A DNA stretch of 64,000 nucleotides, taken from the NCBI GenBank assembly GCA_009731375.1, contig BJOX01000132.1, forward strand, positions 521,853 through 585,852. Direction: 5' to 3'. Of the stretch, positions 1 to 8,864 are shown in pieces. The first letter of the stretch is position 1, and each line of letters begins with the position of its first letter. Source of the DNA: Paulinella micropora (Eukaryota > Cercozoa > Imbricatea > Euglyphida). The position numbers were made by a program, and so were the translations under genes. The notes under the pieces were generated by a model. That model was not told where the DNA came from. It did no database searches and saw only the letters and a list, made by a program, of their open reading frames with translations.

Positions 1-143
1 TGCGGGGGTGTCATTAGAGCTTATCGTCAATTCTTCGTACTCCCCTCACGGGTGAGACGATGGAGGCGCATGTGCAGAAATGCATCAGCCATTGACAGAG
101 AAGCACTATTATTATTATTATTATTGTTATTATTATTATTATT
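1..143 (+). mobile_element. SINE 3' part with (ATT)n tail
   Basis: This matches the body of the SINE seen complete at 14602-14932 (there on the minus strand), from the segment 'tgcgggggtgtcattagagc' through 'cattgacagagaagcac', followed by an (ATT)n tail. The tRNA-like head lies outside the window. The tail runs straight into a (CT)n tract and then the 3' splice site of the exon at 195, so this SINE sits in the intron just upstream of that exon. Confidence 0.8.
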
Positions 144-144
144 T

Positions 145-149
145 CTCTA

Positions 150-188
<39 letters not shown>

Positions 189-194
189 TCTCAG
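145..194 (+). repeat. (CT)n tract serving as polypyrimidine tract
   Basis: About 18 CT dinucleotides followed by 'cttgtttctcag' and an exon. The microsatellite itself forms the polypyrimidine tract of the 3' splice site. Confidence 0.7.
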
Positions 195-576
195 GTCGGA
201 GACTGCTCCCTCCGAGTCTGAAGTAAAGTCCGATGCTGCGGTCGAAGGTACTGAAGAAGAGGAGTTGGGGTTCCAGGGTTCAGGGCCAGATGAGGAATTC
301 GGCTGGCCGCCACAGGAAGGGAGTTTTGTTGCGGCGATGGAGGCGAGCAATGAGGAAGAGGTGAAGAAATTATTTTCTAAAGGGGCTGTACGCGCATGGA
401 ACTTGGGCAGGGTCGTGAGTGCCTACGAGGAGGAGGGAGTGAAACTGGTAAAATTAACTATGTTTGGGACACACGACAGCAACACTCTCGAAGGAACGTA
501 CGGTGTCGCGCGACAACACAAGGATGGCGCCTGGAGGTTCGCTTCTACTGGCCCTAAGGGGAACGCGGGTAAATAG
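195..576 (+). CDS. Terminal exon of an unidentified gene
   Basis: After the acceptor 'tgtttctcag' an open frame of about 127 codons runs to a TAG. It is rich in Glu, Ser and Gly at first (ESEVKSDAAVEGTEEEE) and then more globular (GAVRAWNLGRVVSAYEEEG, KLTMFGTHDSNTLEGTYG). I do not recognise the family. Upstream exons are outside the window. An AATAAA at about 844 could be its polyadenylation signal. The frame is open further upstream only because SINE and CT repeats lack stops, so the acceptor at 194/195 is the likely boundary. Coding status rests on composition and the splice site only. Confidence 0.5.
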
Positions 577-1012
577 GAGCCGGAAATTTATTGTTGGTCC
601 GAATGTCCTGTGTTTGAAATCGAAATGACTCCGGCTGGTAAAATATCTAAGGCAGACCAGGGAGCGATCAAACGTGTGCTCGATAAACAGATGATTCCAA
701 TCAAACAGAAAGTGCAATTTGTTTGACTTTTCACCACTAACACGAAAACTTATGTTATTACTATCGTGGGTTTTTTTTAGGGGGGGGGCAGATGAGAAAT
801 AATATCTCTTACATTTATCAACATTAATGTCTGATTTAGATTTAATAAAATGTTTGTTTCGATAAATTTCTAAAATGTAGTATTAATATTATTATTAATG
901 ACATTAATAATAATGAAAATAGGCGGCCGGCGACTGTATTAAATTTATTAACTTGGTATTAATAATATTATTAATATTAATAATATTATTAATAATATTA
1001 TTAATAATAGTA
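577..1012. other. Non-coding, AT-rich
   Basis: 3' flank of the preceding exon with AATAAA near 844, then (ATT/AAT)n from about 940. I see no gene. Confidence 0.6.
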
Positions 1013-1230
1013 ACATACCGCTCCGTCTGGACCAGTATTTTCATTGAACATACCGGTCCGTCTGGAAGTGTCGGAACTGCCCTTGCGGGGGTGTCATTAG
1101 AGCCTATCGTCAATTCTTCGTACTCCCCTCACGGGTGAGACGATGGAGGCGCATGTGCAGAAATGCATCAGCCATTGACAGAGAAGCACCACTATTAATA
1201 ATAGTAATATTATTATTAATAGTAATATTA
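1013..1230 (+). mobile_element. SINE body copy, tRNA head lost
   Basis: Same body as at 1-118, beginning with two copies of the segment 'ccagtattttcattgaacat' region (as at 14812-14860) and ending 'cagagaagcacc' plus an ATT-type tail. No A-box/B-box head is present, so it is 5'-truncated. Both flanks are (ATT)n. Confidence 0.75.
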
Positions 1231-1367
1231 TTAGGCTTCCTCAGACTATAGCATCAGATCCAGATCCTGGACATGTGCCTCCATTTAGTAATATTATTAA
1301 TAATATTAATATTATTATTATTAATAATATTATTAATAATAATATTCAAAAAAAAAAAAAAAAAAAA
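1231..1367 (+). repeat. Dispersed fragment with (ATT)n tail and poly(A)
   Basis: The segment beginning 'aggcttcctcagactatagc' and ending 'tggacatgtgc' recurs at 14326-14380, again bordered by ATT/AAT arrays. It is probably the 3' end of another retroposon using the same tail type. A poly(A) run of about 19 ends it. Confidence 0.6.
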
Positions 1368-1510
1368 GGTGTATAAAAAGTTCGACATGTATAAAAAAGT
1401 TCTACGTGTATAAAAAAGTTCGACCTGTATAAAAAAGTTCGATCTTGTATAAAACAGTTAGACATGTACAAAACATTTCTACGTGCATAAAACAGTTCGA
1501 CGTCGAACGA
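1368..1510 (+). repeat. Minisatellite, ~18-20 bp unit
   Basis: About seven diverged tandem copies of a unit like 'tgtataaaaaagttcgac', with the last copies drifting to 'tgcataaaacagttcgac'. No coding potential is apparent. Confidence 0.7.
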
Positions 1511-1963
1511 TTTATTACACGTTGAACTGTTTCAACTTTTTTTAAATTTCTAACTTTTATATATATATATATATATTTGTATATATATTTTAGCATAATT
1601 TGAATGTCGCCCGTAATATTAATACATGCAAGTGGCCTGAGTCAGGCCATATGATGTAAATTTGGTCCTCACAACACGGTGGCACTGTGACGGCCAGTTA
1701 AGTGCGTGATAAGATCGTTTCAAGCATTGTCAAGTGAAGTTATCCCAATTATAATATATTATTATGAAATCATTCAACTATTTCCAAAATTCAGATGTCA
1801 TGTGATTGTAACTAGTTACCCGTCACTGTTATTAATACAGCCTCAGTTCAAGATGATGGGATTCAAGTCTTGAAAAATATTAAATAGTCACGCATTACGG
1901 TCACGGTTTCAATAAACGACCGTGACTGCACGGTGAGTTGTCGTGATGGGTTCGCGGCCGGTT
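1511..1963. other. Left flank of element A1, possible B-family remnant
   Basis: No gene seen; an (AT)n tract lies near 1558. The last ~30 bases ('gtcgtgatgggtt') resemble the B-element 3' untranslated region at about 47275, and the right flank of A1 resembles what follows there, so A1 probably inserted into a B copy. Confidence 0.45.
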
Positions 1964-2200
1964 TGTAATGCCCCCAACGATAGCTCGTAAAAAGTCGGTA
2001 ATACAACCAAACACAGTCCTCAAGAATGAGAATGATGTCTCGTTGTATTAGCTCAGTGAAGCTAAAAAGGAAAACGGCAACAGACCAGGAATAAAATGGC
2101 ATCAGGTCCAATCCGGACAAATAATACTGAAAAACAAGCTGGTGCACCTGTCACCAGGAAAAGGTATTTTTTACCGGCTATCCGGGGGGTGATGCCTACA
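1964..2200 (-). repeat. 3' LTR of A1
   Basis: Bounded TG...CA; the partner is 12354-12590. Outer flank ends GGTT. Confidence 0.95.
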
Positions 2201-2201
2201 G

Positions 2202-2212
2202 TACCCCCTCCC
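2202..2212 (-). promoter_or_regulatory. Polypurine tract of A1
   Basis: On the minus strand GGGAGGGGG lies directly upstream of the 3' LTR, the expected site for priming plus-strand DNA synthesis. Confidence 0.8.
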
Positions 2213-3050
2213 GATTTTATGACGGAAATAGCATTTTCGTCATACACCTTCTGATTTCTTTCTGCAAATAGTATGCGCTATGGAGTCATGCCACACAGCG
2301 CATCGACCCACGGATAGACGCTAAAAGACGATAAATATATCCTCATACGGCACGTCAAAGCGGATTATCTAGCCTTTCTTGTAAATTTTGAACTCCTCAG
2401 AGTCCCCTCAATTTCTTTTTTTTTCTTTTTTTTTTTTTGTTCGGCAGTATGTCAAGAACAAACGTACAATTAATAAAAAAATACAAGCAACGTGGTGCTG
2501 TAGTACGATTCCCCCTTTGATCTCCTTCTTCTTATCATTATCATTATTATTATTATTATTCACAGGGAGATCGTAAGTACATTGTCTTTTTTAATGACAT
2601 ACCCTTGTATAAGGCGGATATCCTATGATATAGTATTAGGGGGCCAGTCCTAATAGCTATATCCGAAGTCGAGGTGTATGTACCCGACCCTGCGATATAC
2701 CGACACAAGTAGAGATTGACCGTGCTCAGGTACGACAGTATATAATCTATCGTAAAAAATAATTTAATGAAAGTTTCAGAGAACATTTCATTTTCGAGAA
2801 CATCATCCCAGGACTTGGAAAGGGTCATACCCGGGAACACCATCGCTCAATACACTAGCGATCCCCGTATACGGTGTAGTATCATCGTCGATCGACCTTT
2901 CGCACTCGTATGTTGCGATCGAATGCCAAGTTATATCACTGAGTCTTTTTAATATTCATATTGATAACTGATGATGCATGATCAAATCATGATACGCCGT
3001 GGGCAATCAATCAGTTTATTTGAGACGCATAAAGAAAAATAGTTTCTTTG
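2213..3050 (-). other. 3' untranslated region of A1
   Basis: Between the integrase stop and the polypurine tract. It contains a short (ATT)n near 2540 and no supported ORF. Confidence 0.6.
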
Positions 3051-4784
3051 TCACTGCCTTCGTCGTCTGGCGCGGATTTCTTTGCCTGGTGGAGGACCAC
3101 CAACAAAAGTCAGATCGAACTTTGACTGTTCGAGAATGTCCCAGATCTTATTAGGGATTCCGCCCAACGATAATTCAAAAGGGACATCAAGCACTCCTCT
3201 TGGCAGTGTCTGAATGGTCCACGCAGTGTAATCCTTGTCTCTGGGAGTAATTGTATCATCCCATGTCTCGAGACTTTTTGCGTCTTTATATACTGGCAGA
3301 TAATGTCTTGCCTTTGGATCCTCAACCGGGTCCATACTTCTCCAGAACTGGAGTATCGGTTGTACTATCTTTGCGGCTGATGATATTTTGAGTGTCCGTG
3401 TGACACGCATCTGTCGTGGGACCGCCACGACCCGCATCAAGTATAAGTCTGAGAGAGTGTCATCAGCGACATGTTGTTCCGCTGGTCTCATCAGATAGAA
3501 AACATTTTTCACCCATGCGATGGTTGCTATCGCATCGCCTTCCTTCCATCGCTCATGGACAATCTCAACGTTGCCCGCGTTTGGGTCAGTGTCCGTCCCC
3601 TCCTCCTCCTGGTGGACGTCCTTTGATCTCATCGACCTCATCGCCTTCCTCGGTTGGTCGTTGATAAGATCATTCCGCGCTCTCCTTAGCTGCGCCTCTG
3701 TGATCTTCTCCTTCTTTCCGCTATGCTCTCGCGGAGACTTGGACTGAGTCCCCACCGCGCTTATGCGGTCAGTCTTCTCCTTGCTGTCCACCTCACTCTC
3801 CTCCTTCTCAGCTATCGGTGCCCGATAAGCATCGTCTTGGTCTATGCCAGCCTCCTTGTGGATGGGCGGCACCTCTTTGAAATCATCCTTCATCCGTTTT
3901 AACGCCTCCTCAACGGATTCATCTTCCAGTAAGAAGGGATCATACTTAATCAGCCTTCTTACATTCACAATTTGCACCTTCCCTCTACCCCTGATCTTGT
4001 AATTCAGAGGTCCCGTCTGTTCCATAATCTGATAAGGTCCTTTCCAGTGAGTGAACAGCTTAGAGCTGACTCCCTTCGGGACTTGAGGATGGTACAATAG
4101 TACAATATCCCCGACCTGGAACTTGATCTGATCCAAGTGCGCTTGTCGCACCCCTTCAGCATCAGTCTTTCGGCGCTCCGCCTCTCTATGCGCCCTGACT
4201 ATTTGTTCCGCCTCCATCTTCACTCTAAGTCTCATCCCAAACAACTCATCCGCATCCGCCCAAGTGTCTTTTGGGTGAAGGAGCGAAGTCGGGATATCAG
4301 GCTCACGCCCATATACTAACTGATATGGCGAGATTGAGCTCTTCGAGCCTCCTAACGCCGTAGAGGGTAGACAGTTCATTGCAAACGCAAATGATGGTGC
4401 TGCCTCGACCCATGCTCTTTGATTCTCCTTCTTCGTGCAATACATCTTTAGCGAGGCTTTGAGGGGTCTGTGTACCCGCTCGATTTTCCCATTTGCTCGC
4501 GGGTTATAGGCAGTAACATATTGCCATTTCATCCCGTAATACTTAGATAGTTTGTCGATGACCTCGTTATTAAAGTCCGAGCCTCGATCAGAACATATCT
4601 TTCTTGGTACTCCGATCTGTGAGATGATCCTATCGATCAGCGCCTCGGCCGTCGTCTTGCCGGTAACGTCTTTGACAGGGATGATCCACACATAGTTGGT
4701 GGCTCTGTCAATAGCCGTAAGGAGGTATTTGTAACCATCCTTCGATTCTGGGAAAGGTCCCAGACATGATCAATGTGTATAAAC
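3051..4784 (-). CDS. Integrase core plus conserved C-terminal extension (A1)
   Basis: Continuation of pol in the same frame after the disturbed stretch at 4740-4785. The catalytic core shows the second Asp in CSDRGSDF and the catalytic Glu in ANGKIERVHR, with the first Asp just upstream in the out-of-frame piece (IHIDHVW). A GPY/F module follows (HWKGPYQIMEQTGPLNYKI, about 4020-4060). Roughly 250 further residues include a region with FWRSMDP, HYLPVYKDAK and TAWTIQTLPRGVL, also present in family B at 46411-46740. It ends in a basic tail (IRARRRRQ). The role is insertion of the element cDNA into chromosomes; the extension may steer targeting, as chromodomains do in chromoviruses, but that is inference. 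Confidence 0.88.
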
Positions 4785-7700
4785 TCAACATCCCCGCATG
4801 AGAGGAAATTCGCCAATCAGGCCGAAATTTGCCTTCAGTGGTGTTTTGTTTATCTTGCACGGGATGCATGCATCCACCGCCTGATCTATCTCCTCCTTCA
4901 TCTTCTTCCACCAGAATCGCCTCGCTACGAACATATGAGTTCGTTGTCGACCCGGATGCGCCAAAAGTGGGCAATTGTGGGCTGCGACAAATATAAATCG
5001 TCTCAGACTCTCCGGTACCCAAAGGGTCCATTTGTCCGGCTGTGACGCATAGCGACCGTGAAGGCCCTTGTACCACAGTAGACCATCTCTCCATCCCATC
5101 TCCTTCATCTGATCTTTGATCGCTTTCGTCATCCGTAGCTCATCCGGGTTCTGATATAACTGTATCAGTTCTTTAAACTCCGGATCTTGAGCCTGTTGTT
5201 GCCTCCATGCGGTAGGCGAGGCTATATGGATAGTACCATCTTCTAGCCGTACCCCGATTCTTTCCGGGTCATCGTCTAGGTCACTTCTCCGCTCTTGAGG
5301 AGGCTCCGCATAAACTTCCTGCGTCTCCTCTTCCTCTCTTATGTTCGCCTTCGCATTCTCATATACCTCATAGGACCACTCAGCGTCCTCCTGGGTATGT
5401 AGCTCACAACATATCCCGTGATCCGGGCCTTGTGGACTGTACCGTAGACCTGTGCGGTCATATCGGACTCCACTCGCCATCTCCATCGCCTCAATGTGGC
5501 TGACCTCATACACCTTGTCAGTGGACAAGTCTTCCATCTCCACCGTGGACACCAACGCCGATACTTCTGAGTTAAACTCTAGCCTAGAGAGGCTATCAGC
5601 GACCACATTTCGCTTTCCCGGTAGATGGACCATTGTAAAATCGAAACAAGACAAGAACGCTTGCCACCGCGCCAGCCGTCCCGTCTGTTCATGATTCATC
5701 AACCATAACAGGTTATGATGATCAGTTCTGACAGTAAATTGAGGTCCTCCCCACAAATACTCTCTGAGCCTCTTGAGGGCCCATACTACCGCCAACGCCT
5801 CTCTTTGCCTTGTGCAATAGTTTCTCTCCGCCGCACACAACTTCCTACTAATAAACATGATTGGGCGTAATTTCTTCTCCTCATCCTCTTGTTGTAATAC
5901 AGCCCCAATCGCAAACTTAGATGCGTCTGTATCGACTACGAATTGTTTCGTAAAGTCGGGCATCGTTAACACCAGTCCTCCGTCTTTCGGGTCTTTGTAA
6001 ATGAGATCTTTGAGCGCATGAAACGCTTGCAAAGCCTCTTCGTCCCACTTCTCAAAGTCTCCAAAATCTATCATTTTCTCCACTTTAGCCCGTGTTGCAC
6101 CCCAATCGGGTATAAACTGGCTATAGTATTGCGCCATCGCAAGGAATGAGTGCAATTCAGTGCGGTTCTTCGGTATCGGTCGATTCATAATCTCCTCCCT
6201 CTTCTCTTTGGATATCGAGACTCGATTATGGGAGATCTCGTACCCTAAGTATGTCACACTCGTCTTGGCAAGTTGACACTTCTTTAGATTGCACTTCAGG
6301 CCAAAAGCTCCGATGCGCCTGAATATATCGGACAAATGATCGATATGCTCCTCCATTGTGTTAGAGTATACGATAATGTCATCGATATAGCAAAATGCAT
6401 ATTCTCCCGCCTTCTGTCCCCGCCTTCTCATAAAGCCACCGTCAGACAAATCATCGTACTGACTGCTCAACATCTTCTGCATCGCCTTCTGGAAAAGTCC
6501 TGGGGCTTGCTTGAGGCCCATCGGAAGCACTTTCCATTGGTATATTTCCATACCCACCACAAACGCCGTCAGCCATCTGGACTTTTCCTCCAGTGGTATC
6601 TGCCAGAAGCCATTCTTAAGGTCAATGACCGAATAGAATTTTGCATTCCGCAGTACTCTCCTTCCTTCTTCTAATGTCGGGAGAGGATTTCTCTCTTCCT
6701 CCAGCACCTTGTTAACACGAGCATAGTTAACTGTCAGGCGCCATTCTCCTCCTGGCTTCGGCACTATTCTCGGTTGTGAGACTATTGAGGATGTTGATCT
6801 CTCAATAAAGTCCTCATTGAGCAGCTGTCTTGCTAGCTCCTCCGCTATCTTCGCCTCATGTATACTCAAATTCGCCCTTCGTGGTGCCGGTGACGGCTCC
6901 GCACCCGGTATTTTGTAAATAACCGCAGTGAAATCTTCAGGCTTGACACCACCTGCATGTGGAGGGTCAAAAATTTCCTTGTTCGCCTCTAATTTGGCTT
7001 TTAAAAGCTCCTTCTCCTTCTCCGTGCCTACTCCTTCTTCCAATATTTTCCGCGCCGCCTCTTGAAAATCTTCATCAGACATCTGCTTATGCTGCTTGAG
7101 GGGTTCTCTGTCCTCCTCCAAGCCTAAGTCCTCTTCCGAGACATCATCTAGGCCCGTCTTTTCATACGTGACCGTGTCCGGCTCATCATCTTTACCGAGC
7201 TCCACCAGCATGTCAATGAGTCTCGCGTATTGCAAAGGAGCTTTACGGGTGTAAAAACCATCAAAGCATGTGAATGCTTGCGGTATCAATTTCAACTTGT
7301 CGAGGTCTCTGAGCTTCCGCTTGTATGCACTGCTCTGCTCACGAGTTCCCATACGACAAGCCACCACTAGCTGTTGCTTGCGAGAGGGTACCGGTATAGG
7401 ATGATCAATAAGCCGGTCCCTTATTTCCTGCGCCCATATCGCCTTCTCATTATATGGCAGGATAATAGTATACGGCTTATTATTTTCGAATAAAGTCCGT
7501 AAGCATTTCTTCACTTCAGACAGTGAACGCGGCCACGTGGGCTCGTCACCCCAGAAATCAGTAATAAAACTTTTAATAGTTTCTGGTGGAGTATCCGGGA
7601 TTCGCCCCGTTCTCCTTGGTACAAACGCCTCCCTTTTTTCTTCTCCTACTTTCGCATGGAAACAGTATCCGTTAGTAATATGGACATCTGTTCCTACTCC

Positions 7701-8864
7701 TTCCGCGAATCTCGCCAACGACGGGCTTCTTTGTGCGACACATATAATCTCCTCCTTTCGCTTCTCGATTAAGTCATCAATAGACTTTTTGTCCCAATGG
7801 CATGTCGGAACTGTGACAGTGCACACTTGGGATTCCCAATTGTCGGTCCAGGACAGTTCATCCGGTCTTACGACATGGGGGTGAACGTACACCTCAAGTG
7901 CCTCATGTGCGATGGCCATCTTTTTGTGATCCGTCGCTAGACTCAGCTCATAAGCCTCATAAGAGTCAGTAGCGTTGAAGGGATCAATATCGTTCTCTTC
8001 TCCTCTTTTTACTCCATATATCACTCGCCGTGCGGCGCAATCAATCACAGCCCCCATCGTAGCCAATTGGTCATACGATAGTAATATTGACCCGTGGTAA
8101 CCGGGGACGACATAGAGGTCCATACGGTATACTCGTGCGGATTTCAATTTAAAGGTCAGTGTGATGATTCCCGTGATATCCGTCCGGCTGCTCACTCCTT
8201 TGAGAGTGCCCGTTGACTTTTTCATATTTCCGTCCACCCAGTCCCGGTATCGATTAAAAAACTTCCTGCCGACAATATTAATATTCGCCATCGTATCATT
8301 ACCAACTTTTAATATTGTCTTCAATGTTTCACAATAAAGTTCCGTATAACACAGAGCATCGGGCCTGTGTATATTGGCTGCGAGAACAAGAACTTTACGT
8401 TCCAAATTTTGGAGTCTTGTCTCTAAGTTTTTCAACTCCTCCTTCTTCTCCTCCTGCTTCACCTCATTAACATTTTTATTATTCTGCGGTACTGGTGCGT
8501 TTACTATTTGAGCGACATTGTCTTGTGGTACTTGAGTACACACATTGTCTTTTTGCTCGCCACCCGCCGCGACCGTAGACATTGAGTCTGTTCGTGGTTG
8601 TTTGCTTGGCCGAGGCGATACGTCTGCCATTGGCCTCCTCGCCTCCATCGCAAGTCTCGCCTTCCTATTTGCATCAGTTATCATTGGTAACCGTGCTGTA
8701 TGAACGGGTATGAGACTACCTTGGGGCTGCAGTCTCTGTGTACCCACATCTTTGTTTTCACATAGAGGAAGCGTTGGCCCAGTCTGCACAACAGCATTAG
8801 AAAGCACTGTGACTTTAGGGTTAAACTTCACAGTCTTCTCCTTCCTCTCTTCTTCCCCCTCCAG
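4785..8864 (-). CDS. Pol: protease, reverse transcriptase, RNase H, H2C2 zinc domain (A1)
   Basis: An open frame of about 1360 codons directly after the gag UGA, in the same frame as gag and without an AUG near its start. Domains in order: retropepsin-like region (GNDTMANINIVG at about 8290-8305, later half ILLSYDQLATMGAVIDCAA); a long linker; RT with LKNGFWQIPL, LPMGLKQAPGLFQ and the catalytic FCYIDDIIVYS (about 6375-6400); RNase H (VVDTDASKFAIGAVLQQ, RTDHHNLLWLM); and the integrase H2C2 finger (HNCPLLAHPG, CIPCK). The protease has Met where Gly normally follows D(S/T). The frame ends at a stop caused by a local shift just before the integrase core. Confidence 0.92.
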   Translation of the reverse strand: MEGEEERKEKTVKFNPKVTVLSNAVVQTGPTLPLCENKDVGTQRLQPQGSLIPVHTARLPMITDANRKARLAMEARRPMADVSPRPSKQPRTDSMSTVAAGGEQKDNVCTQVPQDNVAQIVNAPVPQNNKNVNEVKQEEKKEELKNLETRLQNLERKVLVLAANIHRPDALCYTELYCETLKTILKVGNDTMANINIVGRKFFNRYRDWVDGNMKKSTGTLKGVSSRTDITGIITLTFKLKSARVYRMDLYVVPGYHGSILLSYDQLATMGAVIDCAARRVIYGVKRGEENDIDPFNATDSYEAYELSLATDHKKMAIAHEALEVYVHPHVVRPDELSWTDNWESQVCTVTVPTCHWDKKSIDDLIEKRKEEIICVAQRSPSLARFAEGVGTDVHITNGYCFHAKVGEEKREAFVPRRTGRIPDTPPETIKSFITDFWGDEPTWPRSLSEVKKCLRTLFENNKPYTIILPYNEKAIWAQEIRDRLIDHPIPVPSRKQQLVVACRMGTREQSSAYKRKLRDLDKLKLIPQAFTCFDGFYTRKAPLQYARLIDMLVELGKDDEPDTVTYEKTGLDDVSEEDLGLEEDREPLKQHKQMSDEDFQEAARKILEEGVGTEKEKELLKAKLEANKEIFDPPHAGGVKPEDFTAVIYKIPGAEPSPAPRRANLSIHEAKIAEELARQLLNEDFIERSTSSIVSQPRIVPKPGGEWRLTVNYARVNKVLEEERNPLPTLEEGRRVLRNAKFYSVIDLKNGFWQIPLEEKSRWLTAFVVGMEIYQWKVLPMGLKQAPGLFQKAMQKMLSSQYDDLSDGGFMRRRGQKAGEYAFCYIDDIIVYSNTMEEHIDHLSDIFRRIGAFGLKCNLKKCQLAKTSVTYLGYEISHNRVSISKEKREEIMNRPIPKNRTELHSFLAMAQYYSQFIPDWGATRAKVEKMIDFGDFEKWDEEALQAFHALKDLIYKDPKDGGLVLTMPDFTKQFVVDTDASKFAIGAVLQQEDEEKKLRPIMFISRKLCAAERNYCTRQREALAVVWALKRLREYLWGGPQFTVRTDHHNLLWLMNHEQTGRLARWQAFLSCFDFTMVHLPGKRNVVADSLSRLEFNSEVSALVSTVEMEDLSTDKVYEVSHIEAMEMASGVRYDRTGLRYSPQGPDHGICCELHTQEDAEWSYEVYENAKANIREEEETQEVYAEPPQERRSDLDDDPERIGVRLEDGTIHIASPTAWRQQQAQDPEFKELIQLYQNPDELRMTKAIKDQMKEMGWRDGLLWYKGLHGRYASQPDKWTLWVPESLRRFIFVAAHNCPLLAHPGRQRTHMFVARRFWWKKMKEEIDQAVDACIPCKINKTPLKANFGLIGEFPLMRGC

